DNA of 64,000 nucleotides from Alphaproteobacteria bacterium (lineage in GTDB: Bacteria; Pseudomonadota; Alphaproteobacteria; Micavibrionales; Micavibrionaceae), in contig JAUHVY010000002.1 in assembly GCA_030424975.1 (NCBI GenBank), positions 310,001 through 374,000 on the forward strand. The letters are read 5' to 3'. Both the position numbers and the translations under genes were made by a program. Within the stretch, counting starts at the first letter, position 1; every line of letters starts with the position of its first letter. Below are positions 56,055 to 64,000 of the stretch, one piece after another. The notes below the pieces were generated by a model that saw only the letters and a program-made list of their open reading frames with translations, had not been told where the DNA came from and did not search any database.

Positions 56055-57386
56055 ATGGAAGCACTGACTATCGGGAGCATTGTACTCGGTTTTATCGGTT
56101 TTTTAACCGCCCTGTTTATAGCAGCATTATTTTTCAGACGTGTTGTGCCAACGAACGAAGTTCATATTGTTCAATCAACAAAACACACACGTTCATACGG
56201 CAAAGACACACCGAACGGGAACACTTATTACGAATGGCCGGCTTGGATCCCGATGTTTGGTATCACAAAAATCATCATGCCGGTTTCGGTTTTTGATATT
56301 CAATTAAACGCATACGAAGCCTATGACGTTGGTCGTGTGCCGTTCGTGGTTGATATCGTTGCGTTCTTTCGTATTTCCGACAGTAATGTCGCTGCCCAGC
56401 GCGTTGAAAGCTTCCGTGAATTGGAAACACAGCTATTAGCCATCGTACAAGGTGCGGTACGTACAATTTTGGCATCACATGATATTGATCGTATCATGTT
56501 GGAGCGTAGTATTTACGGCGAACAATTTACCGACGCAGTGCGTGACCAGCTCATCAGCTGGGGGGTTGTACCTGTGAAAAACATCGAATTGATGGATATT
56601 CGTGATGCACAGGAAAATCGCGTCATTCATAACATCATGGAAAAGAAAAAATCCCTGATCGAAATGCAATCACGTCAAGAAGTTGCCGAAAACATCAAAA
56701 ATGCAGAAGTTGCCGAAATTGATGCCAAACGTGAACGCGACATTCGTGATGAACAAGCACAACAGGCCGTTGGTGAACGCGCGGCGGAAAAGATCAAAAT
56801 GGTTGGTATTGCAAACGAGCAAGCACAGCAAGAGATCAAAGAGCAGCAGCGCATGACGAAAGAAAAAGAAATGGCCGTTATTAAGGTCAATGACGTTAAG
56901 CGTGCGGAAATCACCAAAGACATGAATGTTGTTAAAGCAGATGAAGACAAGCAAACAACGATCCTTCGTGCGGAAGGTGACCTTGAGGCCAAGAAAAAAG
57001 AAGCCGAAGGGATTAAGGTTGAAGGGGAGGCACGCGCTGATGCGGAACGCGCCATGCAACTTGCCCCCGTTCAGGCGCAAATCGCATTGGCAAAAGAGAT
57101 TGGTGAAAACCAAGGTTACCAATCGTATCTTTTGGGTGTTGAAAGTATCGGCGCATACAAGATTGTCGGTATTGAGCAAGCAGACGCCCTGAAAGTGGCA
57201 GATATTAAAATCATTGCCAATACAGGCGAGCCTGTACAAGGCATGACCAATGTCATGGAACTGTTCTCATCTAAAGGCGGAACAGATCTTGCCGCAATGA
57301 TGGAGGGACTTTCCCAAACGGAAAACGGCCAAGCCTTGCTTGAACGTTTAGGTCTTGCCGTTAAAAAAGCCGCGAATGAAGGATAG
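56055..57386 (+). CDS. SPFH-domain flotillin-like protein
   Basis: 443-residue membrane-associated scaffolding protein. An N-terminal hydrophobic segment (TIGSIVLGFIGFLTALFIAALFF) is followed by an SPFH/band-7 domain (about 30-210, with VVPTNEVHIVQSTK and LISWGVVPVKNIELMDI). Next come long Glu/Lys/Ala-rich coiled coils (about 195-345) and a C-terminal domain with QGMTNVMELFSSKGG. Flotillins organise membrane microdomains; no NfeD-like partner is adjacent. A bidirectional terminator follows. Confidence 0.9.
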   Translation: MEALTIGSIVLGFIGFLTALFIAALFFRRVVPTNEVHIVQSTKHTRSYGKDTPNGNTYYEWPAWIPMFGITKIIMPVSVFDIQLNAYEAYDVGRVPFVVDIVAFFRISDSNVAAQRVESFRELETQLLAIVQGAVRTILASHDIDRIMLERSIYGEQFTDAVRDQLISWGVVPVKNIELMDIRDAQENRVIHNIMEKKKSLIEMQSRQEVAENIKNAEVAEIDAKRERDIRDEQAQQAVGERAAEKIKMVGIANEQAQQEIKEQQRMTKEKEMAVIKVNDVKRAEITKDMNVVKADEDKQTTILRAEGDLEAKKKEAEGIKVEGEARADAERAMQLAPVQAQIALAKEIGENQGYQSYLLGVESIGAYKIVGIEQADALKVADIKIIANTGEPVQGMTNVMELFSSKGGTDLAAMMEGLSQTENGQALLERLGLAVKKAANEG

Positions 57387-57418
57387 ATAAAAGCCTAAAA
57401 AAGCTTCAAAAACAAAAC

Positions 57419-57452
57419 TGGCCTTATATCAAATGATGTAAGGCCAATTTTA
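57419..57452. terminator. Bidirectional rho-independent terminator
   Basis: A long stem (57419-57430 with 57435-57446, TGGCCTTA/TAAGGCCA core, one G-T pair, AAAT loop). T- and A-rich flanks on both sides serve the flotillin-like gene and the convergent gene at 57474. Confidence 0.85.
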
Positions 57453-57473
57453 ATTATGTTCTTTTATGAATTA

Positions 57474-58823
57474 TTATGCCATTTCAACATCCGGCTCTTC
57501 GTCATAAGGGCTTGGCATTGTATCCGGCGCAGTATGCCAGACCTCTTCCAGGCCACGAGATTGTGCCATTGTGTGTTCTTGCACTGCCTTAAACAAACGA
57601 TCACCCAAAAGTGAATGCATCAATTTAGAGCCATTAAAGTTTTCAACGGCTGTATCGTAATCTTGACATAGCGGCGCAACATGTTCCAACAGTTGATCAT
57701 AGCTTTGAATTTTATCTTCCTTCAAGCCGTGATACATACCTGCCAAGGTTGCACAAAGCTGTAGCATAATCAGGCTACTACCATCTTTCAGGCCGGCACC
57801 ACCATCACAGTGACGCACTTCGATATGTGCATTTTTCTCATTAACAGCGACCTTATATGGCACACCGTGCCTTTCATAGAATTCCTTGGATTGCGGGTTC
57901 TGCTTTACAATTGCCCCCCCCTTTTTCAACGGATGATATCGTGCCTCTGATGATGCACTAAGGTTACTGTTTCCAATTCTGTTCCAAGATGAACGTCTTA
58001 AATTCACAAATGGCAAGATTGATTCAGCGGTCACATCAATAATACCGGCTGATGTATTCCATGTGACAGGCGTACCACTATCAGGGTCATCTGCATTATA
58101 GAACGGGTTAACACCTTCTTTACCGACAAAACCGATATTAATATGCACGCCACTACCCGCTGCACCTTTATTGTCAATCGGTGCATTGTCATCAAGCAAC
58201 AATTCTTCTAATGTTTCGCATTCCAAAATACGATCGCGGCCGATCAGGCCCTCATAATTTTCTGCTTGCTCCTTGATATCATCAAGAATTTCTTCAGGCG
58301 TCATATCAACCGTCTCGGTTAAATATGCATGCAAATCAACAATCGGGCGCGGGTTCCAACTCACAGTAGACGGCTCATCAGTATACGCTTCGATCGCTTC
58401 CAGAATATCTTGACGCATTTCCGTCAACAACTCTGCTTTATGAACAAGATGGCTTTTATCATGCGGTTTTTCCGGCTCATGATCCATAACAAGTTCAAGA
58501 CGTATTGTATTAGGAATATGCAGCGCATGATTTTTACCTGCTTCAATCGAATCCTTTACACGCATCAAGGGATGCTCGTCATCAATACTGGCAAATAATG
58601 ATCCGTATTTATCGCTTAAACGCTCTGTCAGATAATCAATCAGATTTTGCTCTTCACGATAATCAATACCATGAATTGTAAATTCATCTTCAATACCTAA
58701 AAGAATATCACCATGCATATCCTCTAAAGCAGCCTGATATTCAAGTAGCTTCTCAGCAGCAGCGTCTTGTAATTCTTTTGCGGTGTCATAGACCGCAATT
58801 TGCTCAAATTCTTGTTCAATCAT
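57474..58823 (-). CDS. Divergent glutamine-synthetase-fold protein, unknown ligase
   Basis: 449 residues that look like the glutamine-synthetase/glutamate-cysteine-ligase catalytic fold. A first acid cluster is LLGIEDEFTIHGID (about 41-54), with further acids in IRLELVMDHE. The nucleotide/metal segment GAAGSGVHINIGFVG parallels the GSGMH motif, and HIEVRHCDGGAGLKDGSSLIM followed by CATLAGMYHGL parallels the REVR and C-terminal helix of GS. Overall identity to true GlnA is clearly low; there is no beta-grasp N-terminal domain, and 100 helical residues precede the core. Probably an ATP-dependent gamma-glutamyl or amide ligase of unknown substrate. Confidence 0.6.
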   Translation of the reverse strand: MIEQEFEQIAVYDTAKELQDAAAEKLLEYQAALEDMHGDILLGIEDEFTIHGIDYREEQNLIDYLTERLSDKYGSLFASIDDEHPLMRVKDSIEAGKNHALHIPNTIRLELVMDHEPEKPHDKSHLVHKAELLTEMRQDILEAIEAYTDEPSTVSWNPRPIVDLHAYLTETVDMTPEEILDDIKEQAENYEGLIGRDRILECETLEELLLDDNAPIDNKGAAGSGVHINIGFVGKEGVNPFYNADDPDSGTPVTWNTSAGIIDVTAESILPFVNLRRSSWNRIGNSNLSASSEARYHPLKKGGAIVKQNPQSKEFYERHGVPYKVAVNEKNAHIEVRHCDGGAGLKDGSSLIMLQLCATLAGMYHGLKEDKIQSYDQLLEHVAPLCQDYDTAVENFNGSKLMHSLLGDRLFKAVQEHTMAQSRGLEEVWHTAPDTMPSPYDEEPDVEMA

Positions 58824-58972
58824 TGTTTTATTCCGTTATTTTTAAACCGTGTTGGCGCGGACATATACCCATCCCTAAGATAATGCAAGAAAAAAGCAAA
58901 ATTTTTCTTAAGTTTACTTATTTTCCATGATATTCACTAAAGCTCTGAAATATCAAGGAATGGCGACAGGCA

Positions 58973-60382
58973 ATGAAATATATATCAACGCGCGGCGGCG
59001 GCGAGCCCCTCTCTTTTGAAGATGTCTTACTTGCAGGTCTTGCACCTGATGGCGGGTTATACGTTCCGCAAAACTGGCCAAAAATTGATATCGAATCCCT
59101 GAAAGACAAAAGCTATCAAGAGATAGCACTCAGTGTTATGTATCCGTTTGTTGAAGGGTGTATCCCACGCGCAGATTTTCAAGCCATCATCAATGAAACA
59201 TATTGCGCGCCGCATTTCCGTAATGACGATGTAACACCACTGCATGCCCTGCCTGATTATATGGGTGGCAATATTCATATCATGGAGCAATTCCACGGCC
59301 CGACTATTGCCTTTAAAGATGTCGCACTGCAATTACTTGGGCGCCTGTTTAATTATGTTTTAAAAAAACAAGGTAAGCGCATCACAATTGTTGGCGCTAC
59401 TTCGGGTGATACCGGATCGGCCGCGATCGAAGGCTGCATGGTTTGTGATCAAATTGATATCTTTATCCTGCACCCAAAGGGGCGCGTTTCAGATGTACAA
59501 CGCAAACAAATGACAACCATTAAGGCACCGAATGTTCATAACATAGCCTTAGAAGGTACATTCGATGATTGCCAAAATATGGTAAAAGCCATGTTTAATG
59601 ATACTGATTTCAGAAACACCGTTAACTTATCTGCGGTGAATTCAATTAACTGGGCGCGGATCATGGCGCAGATCGTGTACTACTTTACGACTGCAATCAA
59701 ATTAGGCGCACCTGAAAAAGACGTATCATTTGTTGTTCCGACAGGTAATTTCGGAAATGTCTTTGCCGCATATTGCGCACTGAATATGGGGTTACCAATT
59801 AAACGTTTATGTATCTCCAGCAACAAAAATGACATTCTGACGCGCTTCTTTGAAAGCGGCGAAATGAAGATTGAGGACTCCTACAAGACCCTCAGCCCGT
59901 CAATGGATATCCAAATCTCCAGCAACTTTGAACGCTATCTTTTTGATTTGCTTGATCGCGATGCCCCGCGCCTGAAGACATTAATGGAAACGTTTAAGGC
60001 CGACGGCGATATCGCCGTGAGTGATGATCACCTGGCCACGGCGCGCGCCATGTTTGCCGCCGCGCGTGCAGACGATGCCTTAACCCTTGATTTAATCAAA
60101 GAGGTCTATGAAAAAACCGGTTACATTCTTGATCCGCATACAGCGGTGGGCATGGCAGGTGCAAAATCATTAGCCGAAGATGATCAAGACGGCGCAATCG
60201 TTTTGCTTGCCACCGCGCATCCGGCGAAATTCCCCGATGCCGTCGAACAGGCCATTGGCATACGCCCTGCGCTGCCGGATCATTTATCGGATTTATTTGA
60301 TCGTGAAGAGGTCATGAGCGAACAGCCAAATGACATTGCCCGCGTGCAAGATTACGTCAAATCCCAAAGCCGCGCCGTTTAA
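58973..60382 (+). CDS. thrC: Threonine synthase
   Basis: PLP enzyme converting O-phosphohomoserine to threonine. The 469 residues match the long gram-negative form. Seen: ISTRGGGEPLSFEDVLLAGL, the PLP-lysine motif GPTIAFKDVALQLLGRLF, VGATSGDTGSAAIEG, FVVPTGNFGNVFAAY, and DPHTAVGMAGAKSL near the C-terminus. AGGCA lies before the ATG. ada follows on the same strand after 60 bp. Confidence 0.97.
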   Translation: MKYISTRGGGEPLSFEDVLLAGLAPDGGLYVPQNWPKIDIESLKDKSYQEIALSVMYPFVEGCIPRADFQAIINETYCAPHFRNDDVTPLHALPDYMGGNIHIMEQFHGPTIAFKDVALQLLGRLFNYVLKKQGKRITIVGATSGDTGSAAIEGCMVCDQIDIFILHPKGRVSDVQRKQMTTIKAPNVHNIALEGTFDDCQNMVKAMFNDTDFRNTVNLSAVNSINWARIMAQIVYYFTTAIKLGAPEKDVSFVVPTGNFGNVFAAYCALNMGLPIKRLCISSNKNDILTRFFESGEMKIEDSYKTLSPSMDIQISSNFERYLFDLLDRDAPRLKTLMETFKADGDIAVSDDHLATARAMFAAARADDALTLDLIKEVYEKTGYILDPHTAVGMAGAKSLAEDDQDGAIVLLATAHPAKFPDAVEQAIGIRPALPDHLSDLFDREEVMSEQPNDIARVQDYVKSQSRAV

Positions 60383-60442
60383 ATTTAATTTCATGCCTGA
60401 TTTTCGGCGGTGCTTTTCTCGGCAATGCGCTATAGTCTTGCT

Positions 60443-61483
60443 ATGGACGTAACACATGAGCAAAATTACGAGGCTTTTTTTGACCGCGACAAAACCTATG
60501 ACGGAATTTTGTTTGTAGGGGTCAAAACAACAGGCATATTTTGTCGCCCGACATGTCCTGCAAAACGCCCGAAGCCGGAAAATTGCGAATTTTTCAAAAC
60601 CGCGCAAGGTGCAATGCTCGCGGGATATCGCGCCTGCAAACGATGCCACCCACATGCTCTGCCTGATGCCGCATCGGATACCATCAAACATTTGATCCGC
60701 GCCGTAGAAGAAAATCCGGAAAAAAGATGGAAAGCATCAGATTTCAAAGCGTTGGGCATTGATGAATCAACCGTACGCAGGCAATTTAAAAAACGGTTTA
60801 ACATGACCTTTGTTGCCTATGCCCGCGCACGTCGCATGGGATTGGCACTCAAACAAATCAGAGAGGGCGAAACAGTGACCAACGCGCAGATCGATCAGGG
60901 ATATGAATCAAGCAGCGGTTTCCGTGATGCCTTTACCCGCATTATGGGCGCGCCGCCATCGGGGAAAACACATATCGTCTTATCCGCTGCATGGATTGAT
61001 ACCCCGCTTGGTGCAATGATTGCCATGGCGGATGACAAGGCCCTTTATTTATTGGAATTTTCAGATCGCCGTGGGCTGGAGCGCGAAGTAGAACGCATGC
61101 GCAAAAAACTGAAATGCGCCATCCTGCCCGGTAATAATAAAATATTGCAGCAAACAGAGAAAGAGATCTGCGAATATTTCAGCGGCGCGCGCAAGGAATT
61201 CTCGATCCCGCTTGCGGCATACGGAACAGATTTCCAACGCGCTGTTTGGAATGTATTGTGCGATATTCCCTACGGGCAAACACGTAGCTACGCCGACCAG
61301 GCGATTGCCATTAACAACCCAAAGGCTGTGCGCGCCGTAGCACGCGCAAACGGATCAAACCAATGCGCCATTATTATCCCATGCCACAGGGTCATCGGAT
61401 CGGACGGGTCATTAACCGGATATGCAGGCGGCCTGCCGCGCAAGGAATGGTTACTTGAAATGGAAAAGAAAAACGCGCCCTAG
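60443..61483 (+). CDS. ada: Ada: bifunctional DNA-alkylation repair and transcription regulator
   Basis: 346 residues in three parts. Residues 1-75 form the Zn/methylphosphotriester domain, with the four cysteines in GIFCRPTCPAKRP and YRACKRCHPHA. About 85-170 is an AraC-type HTH (STVRRQFKKRFNMTF). About 175-345 is the O6-methylguanine methyltransferase, with VARANGSNQCAIIIPCHRVIG and its acceptor Cys. All parts are intact, so it can both repair DNA and, when methylated, activate the adaptive response. The ATG at 60443 matches the family start; an ATG 11 codons upstream is less likely. Its stop overlaps that of the next gene. Confidence 0.95.
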   Translation: MDVTHEQNYEAFFDRDKTYDGILFVGVKTTGIFCRPTCPAKRPKPENCEFFKTAQGAMLAGYRACKRCHPHALPDAASDTIKHLIRAVEENPEKRWKASDFKALGIDESTVRRQFKKRFNMTFVAYARARRMGLALKQIREGETVTNAQIDQGYESSSGFRDAFTRIMGAPPSGKTHIVLSAAWIDTPLGAMIAMADDKALYLLEFSDRRGLEREVERMRKKLKCAILPGNNKILQQTEKEICEYFSGARKEFSIPLAAYGTDFQRAVWNVLCDIPYGQTRSYADQAIAINNPKAVRAVARANGSNQCAIIIPCHRVIGSDGSLTGYAGGLPRKEWLLEMEKKNAP

Positions 61484-62952
61484 AATTGCGGACCATCATC
61501 ACCAAAACGATATACTTTATCATCTTTCAGCCAATCTGTTGGCTTTATGTCATTTTCAAGATCAGCATCATAATCACTGTACGGGAATGCAAACGGGCGC
61601 AACTCTTCAGGTAATTTGCCAATCGCAGCTTCATATTCCTCAGGCAGCAGATGAAAACGCTTCATTTTCTCAAACGCATTATCTTCATCATTACGATCAA
61701 TCTCAATGATATTATCGCTATAAATCTCGTATATATATTCAGGGGCGTCATCCGCAAAAATCTGTTTTTTCGGTTCATCAGAAACAAGCTGATCCGGTGC
61801 ATATTTCAACATAATCGTCGCCGTAGGCCCTTTGCGCGCAAGCATTTCATCAAAATCATTTTGTTGCGACATATGCCCATGTCCATAGATAACAACACCG
61901 CCGCGCGCATCGGAAAGCGCCGTCACATTATCAATAATCGCCTGATTAACATCAACTGATACACTCTTATCCAAAAACTCTTCTAACTTGGCCTGCCCCT
62001 GTCTGTAATCAACATTGGCATTCATAACCGCGTCCATCTGCACCCAGAAATCAGCCATGCCTTGCTGTGTTTGCAGATCATGCGAATATGCCTGTTCATA
62101 CAAAAATGTAAATGATTGTGTTAATTCAGGGTCTTTATAGAGCTGCCCTTCGTAACGAATATCAGGATATTTTAACGGCAAGCCCATTGACGCGGCATGA
62201 AAAACACGATCATGCGTTAACTGCGCATTCTTTTCATCTGACGGGCTGGTGTCATAATCCCCTGTCGTCATAAGATATTCATTGCCGAAATAATTAACAT
62301 TATTATCCTGAAAATCTTGGTACAGAGTCGTTTGCGTCGCAGGCACAGGAAGCATTTTAATTTTATCCAGATAATCCAGCGCATTTAAAAAGCTTTGCCC
62401 TTCAATATCTGCTTCATCAATTTGCGATGCCAATGTTGCACCTAATGCAGACGTATATATACCCTGCGGCTGATCCGAAAGTTGCGGAAATTCGTCTTGT
62501 ATTCCCACAACAAGGGCAAAAAAGGCATCGTTCGTTGCTTCATCCCAATATCCATTTTGTTCAACGCCTTCAAAATAATTATTTGCCAGATATGCCTGAA
62601 CGGTCCTTACAGCTTCTAGCGTTGATAGGTCGTCACCCTCATATTCGGGTACAGGATATCCTTCATTCTCCTCTGTGCCGGCTTCTAGAAAAAGAGGCTT
62701 ATCACACTCATTAATAGCCTGAAGCACATAGGGATTGGAAACAAGCTCCATAATTTTCGGAGAGGTGTGGTTCGTATCACCAATCAAAATATAAGTATTG
62801 TCTTCACACAATGATTTTAGTGTCGAAATGAAATTTTCGTATCTGTCTTCGCTTAAACGATCAGGGATTGGCTCATGCGCCTCATCAGATGTAAGCGCTG
62901 TTAGCGTTGCGAATATAACAACTCCGCTCGTGACGCGACTTAGTTTACCCAT
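61480..62952 (-). CDS. Secreted ChaN/EreA-like (Tiki-fold) protein, unknown
   Basis: 490 residues with a signal-like N-terminus (VTSGVVIFATLTALTSDEA). The segment TYILIGDTNHTSPKIMEL (about 54-70, H62), the acidic strand KPLFLEAGTEE, the Arg/His of LTHDRVFHAASMGLPLKYPD and the late GGVVIYGHGHMSQ resemble the GEHH / E / R / GH motifs of the ChaN-EreA-TraB superfamily of haem-binding proteins and esterases. Some positions differ (DTNH for GExH). The C-terminus is very acidic. I would not name a substrate. It is convergent with ada (CTAG overlap). Confidence 0.6.
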   Translation of the reverse strand: MGKLSRVTSGVVIFATLTALTSDEAHEPIPDRLSEDRYENFISTLKSLCEDNTYILIGDTNHTSPKIMELVSNPYVLQAINECDKPLFLEAGTEENEGYPVPEYEGDDLSTLEAVRTVQAYLANNYFEGVEQNGYWDEATNDAFFALVVGIQDEFPQLSDQPQGIYTSALGATLASQIDEADIEGQSFLNALDYLDKIKMLPVPATQTTLYQDFQDNNVNYFGNEYLMTTGDYDTSPSDEKNAQLTHDRVFHAASMGLPLKYPDIRYEGQLYKDPELTQSFTFLYEQAYSHDLQTQQGMADFWVQMDAVMNANVDYRQGQAKLEEFLDKSVSVDVNQAIIDNVTALSDARGGVVIYGHGHMSQQNDFDEMLARKGPTATIMLKYAPDQLVSDEPKKQIFADDAPEYIYEIYSDNIIEIDRNDEDNAFEKMKRFHLLPEEYEAAIGKLPEELRPFAFPYSDYDADLENDIKPTDWLKDDKVYRFGDDGPQF

Positions 62953-63019
62953 AGTATCACCTTAAAAAACTTTTGGTGTTTCTATCTTAAACCATATTTT
63001 GATGCAAATAAAACTTACG

Positions 63020-63856
63020 CTATGACAAATAACCTACATGCCAATCAATATGATCATCCATAAAACTCTGAATGAAGAAATAACTATGATCATATCCGTC
63101 ATGCATACGCATCGTTAAGGCTTGGCCGGCGTTTTGGCAAGCATCTGCAAACAGATGCGATTTTAATTGCCCCTCCAAAAAATCATCGGCCTTTCCCTGA
63201 TCGATCAAAATCGGAGCATTATCACTTGCATCTTGCGCCTTGCTGACCAATGCGCAGGCATCATGATTTTGCCATTCTGCCTGATCATCACCTAGATACG
63301 CACGAAACGCCTTATGCCCCCACGGTACCTGCGACGGAGCAACTATGGGCGAAAAGGCCGAACAAGATTGAAATAATGACGGGTATTTAAAATAAAGCGT
63401 CAAGGCACCATGCCCACCCATTGAATGACCGGTAATGCTTTTACGTGGCAAAAGGGGGAGCTCACCCTCAACCAATGGCAATAAATCCTTGATGATATAA
63501 TCTTCCATTTGGAAATGCGCATCCCACGGCTCTTGGGTCGCATTGATATAAAATCCTGCGCCCTGACCAAGGTCATACGCATCATCATTCGCAACGTCGT
63601 CACCGCGTGGTGACGTATCAGGCGCGATAATTGCTACGCCCTGTTTCGCCGCATTCTGATACGCATTGGCTTTGGTCGTGAAATTATCTTCCGTGCAGGT
63701 TAACCCAGAAAGAAAAAGGATATAGGGGACATCGCCCTTCGTTGCTTGCGGCGGTAGAAAAACAGAAAATCGCATAGACGTTTTTGTCGCCTGACTGTCA
63801 TGTGAACAATATAATAACCGTCCACCATGGCATAGATGCTCTTTTTCGATCTTCAT
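63020..63856 (-). CDS. fghA: S-formylglutathione hydrolase
   Basis: Esterase-D-type hydrolase (278 residues) that releases formate and glutathione from S-formylglutathione, the second step of formaldehyde detoxification. Seen: FLPPQATKGDVPYILFLSGLTC, the catalytic Ser in ITGHSMGGHGALTLY, Asp in ILIDQGKADDFLEGQL, and His in MHDGYDHSYFFI. It directly follows adhC on the minus strand after 19 bp, the standard pair. Confidence 0.96.
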   Translation of the reverse strand: MKIEKEHLCHGGRLLYCSHDSQATKTSMRFSVFLPPQATKGDVPYILFLSGLTCTEDNFTTKANAYQNAAKQGVAIIAPDTSPRGDDVANDDAYDLGQGAGFYINATQEPWDAHFQMEDYIIKDLLPLVEGELPLLPRKSITGHSMGGHGALTLYFKYPSLFQSCSAFSPIVAPSQVPWGHKAFRAYLGDDQAEWQNHDACALVSKAQDASDNAPILIDQGKADDFLEGQLKSHLFADACQNAGQALTMRMHDGYDHSYFFIQSFMDDHIDWHVGYLS

Positions 63857-63875
63857 TATGACATCCCCTTATGGC

Positions 63876-64000
63876 TTAATATTCGATAACACTACGGATG
63901 GATTTACCCTCATGCATTAAATCAAAGGCCTTATTGATATCCTCTAACGGCATCTTATGGGTGATCAAATCATCAATATTGATCTTTCCATCCATATACC
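63876..64000 (-). CDS. adhC: S-(hydroxymethyl)glutathione dehydrogenase, C-terminal end (cut by window edge)
   Basis: The last 40 or so residues of a zinc alcohol dehydrogenase of class [23 protein letters not shown] followed by [20 protein letters not shown] and stop. This matches the conserved end of the glutathione-dependent formaldehyde dehydrogenase. The remainder lies beyond base 64000. It is paired with fghA. Confidence 0.92.
   Translation of the reverse strand, partial: YMDGKINIDDLITHKMPLEDINKAFDLMHEGKSIRSVIEY

Overview
The window looks like chromosomal DNA of a moderately AT-rich alphaproteobacterium. Evidence: an NDUFA12-type complex I accessory subunit, a DUF2155 protein, and the alphaproteobacterial gene order mlaD / DUF2155 / aat / accC / accB / aroQ / DsbA-like proteins. 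A prepilin-like protein and several orphan families recall lineages such as Micavibrio, but I cannot assign a genus. Coding density is very high. I see no rRNA or tRNA gene, insertion sequence, prophage, integrase or CRISPR array.

Layout. 1-2612: yidC (cut by the left edge), yidD, rnpA and rpmH on the minus strand behind a clear sigma70 promoter. 2649-5028: a UbiH-type hydroxylase, a PII protein and an orphan. 5029-11500: a two-partner-secretion TpsB porin, then a surface-glycan block (sulfotransferase, two glycosyltransferases) whose last operon contains an orphan Pycsar-effector-like membrane protein. 11646-15894: clpS, amtB, clpA. 15916-26553: a prepilin-like protein, a response regulator fused to a deaminase-like domain that lacks its zinc cysteines, RidA, complex I and Mla genes, aat, acc genes, aroQ, two DsbA-like proteins and a BepA-like protease. 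26587-34456: rlmE, guaB, a His/Asp/Glu-repeat secreted protein beside a TauE/SafE transporter, an RsmB-like methyltransferase, a DJ-1/PfpI protein and a HAD phosphatase. 34605-38821: metE, a small ABC-type ATPase and metF. 38846-47047: a tandem deaminase with a degenerate second half, an HExxH membrane protein, guaA, a class III sirtuin, an RlaP-like nucleotidyltransferase, yaaA and an EamA transporter. 47118-55953: a lipoprotein, a His/Cys-rich protein, a SulP transporter, a BaiN-type flavoprotein, a protein-glutaminase-like enzyme, pdxS and pdxT. 56055-64000: a flotillin-like SPFH protein, a divergent glutamine-synthetase-fold protein, thrC, ada, a ChaN/EreA-like secreted protein, and the formaldehyde-detoxification pair fghA/adhC (adhC cut by the right edge).

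Themes. Aat, ClpS and ClpA together form a bacterial N-degron pathway. guaB and guaA make GMP, and two other genes encode deaminase-fold proteins of the guanine-deaminase type, one of them apparently catalytically dead and under response-regulator control. PLP is made by the DXP-independent PdxST route. Among 13 convergent gene pairs, four share their stop codons in a 4-bp overlap and five are 0-4 bp apart; only two junctions hold an obvious bidirectional terminator.

Most promising for novelty: the REC-pseudodeaminase fusion, the tandem deaminase, the orphan PycTM-like protein in a glycosyltransferase operon, the protein-glutaminase-like protein and the glutamine-synthetase-like protein. All functions are read from sequence motifs and remembered family features; no search was run.
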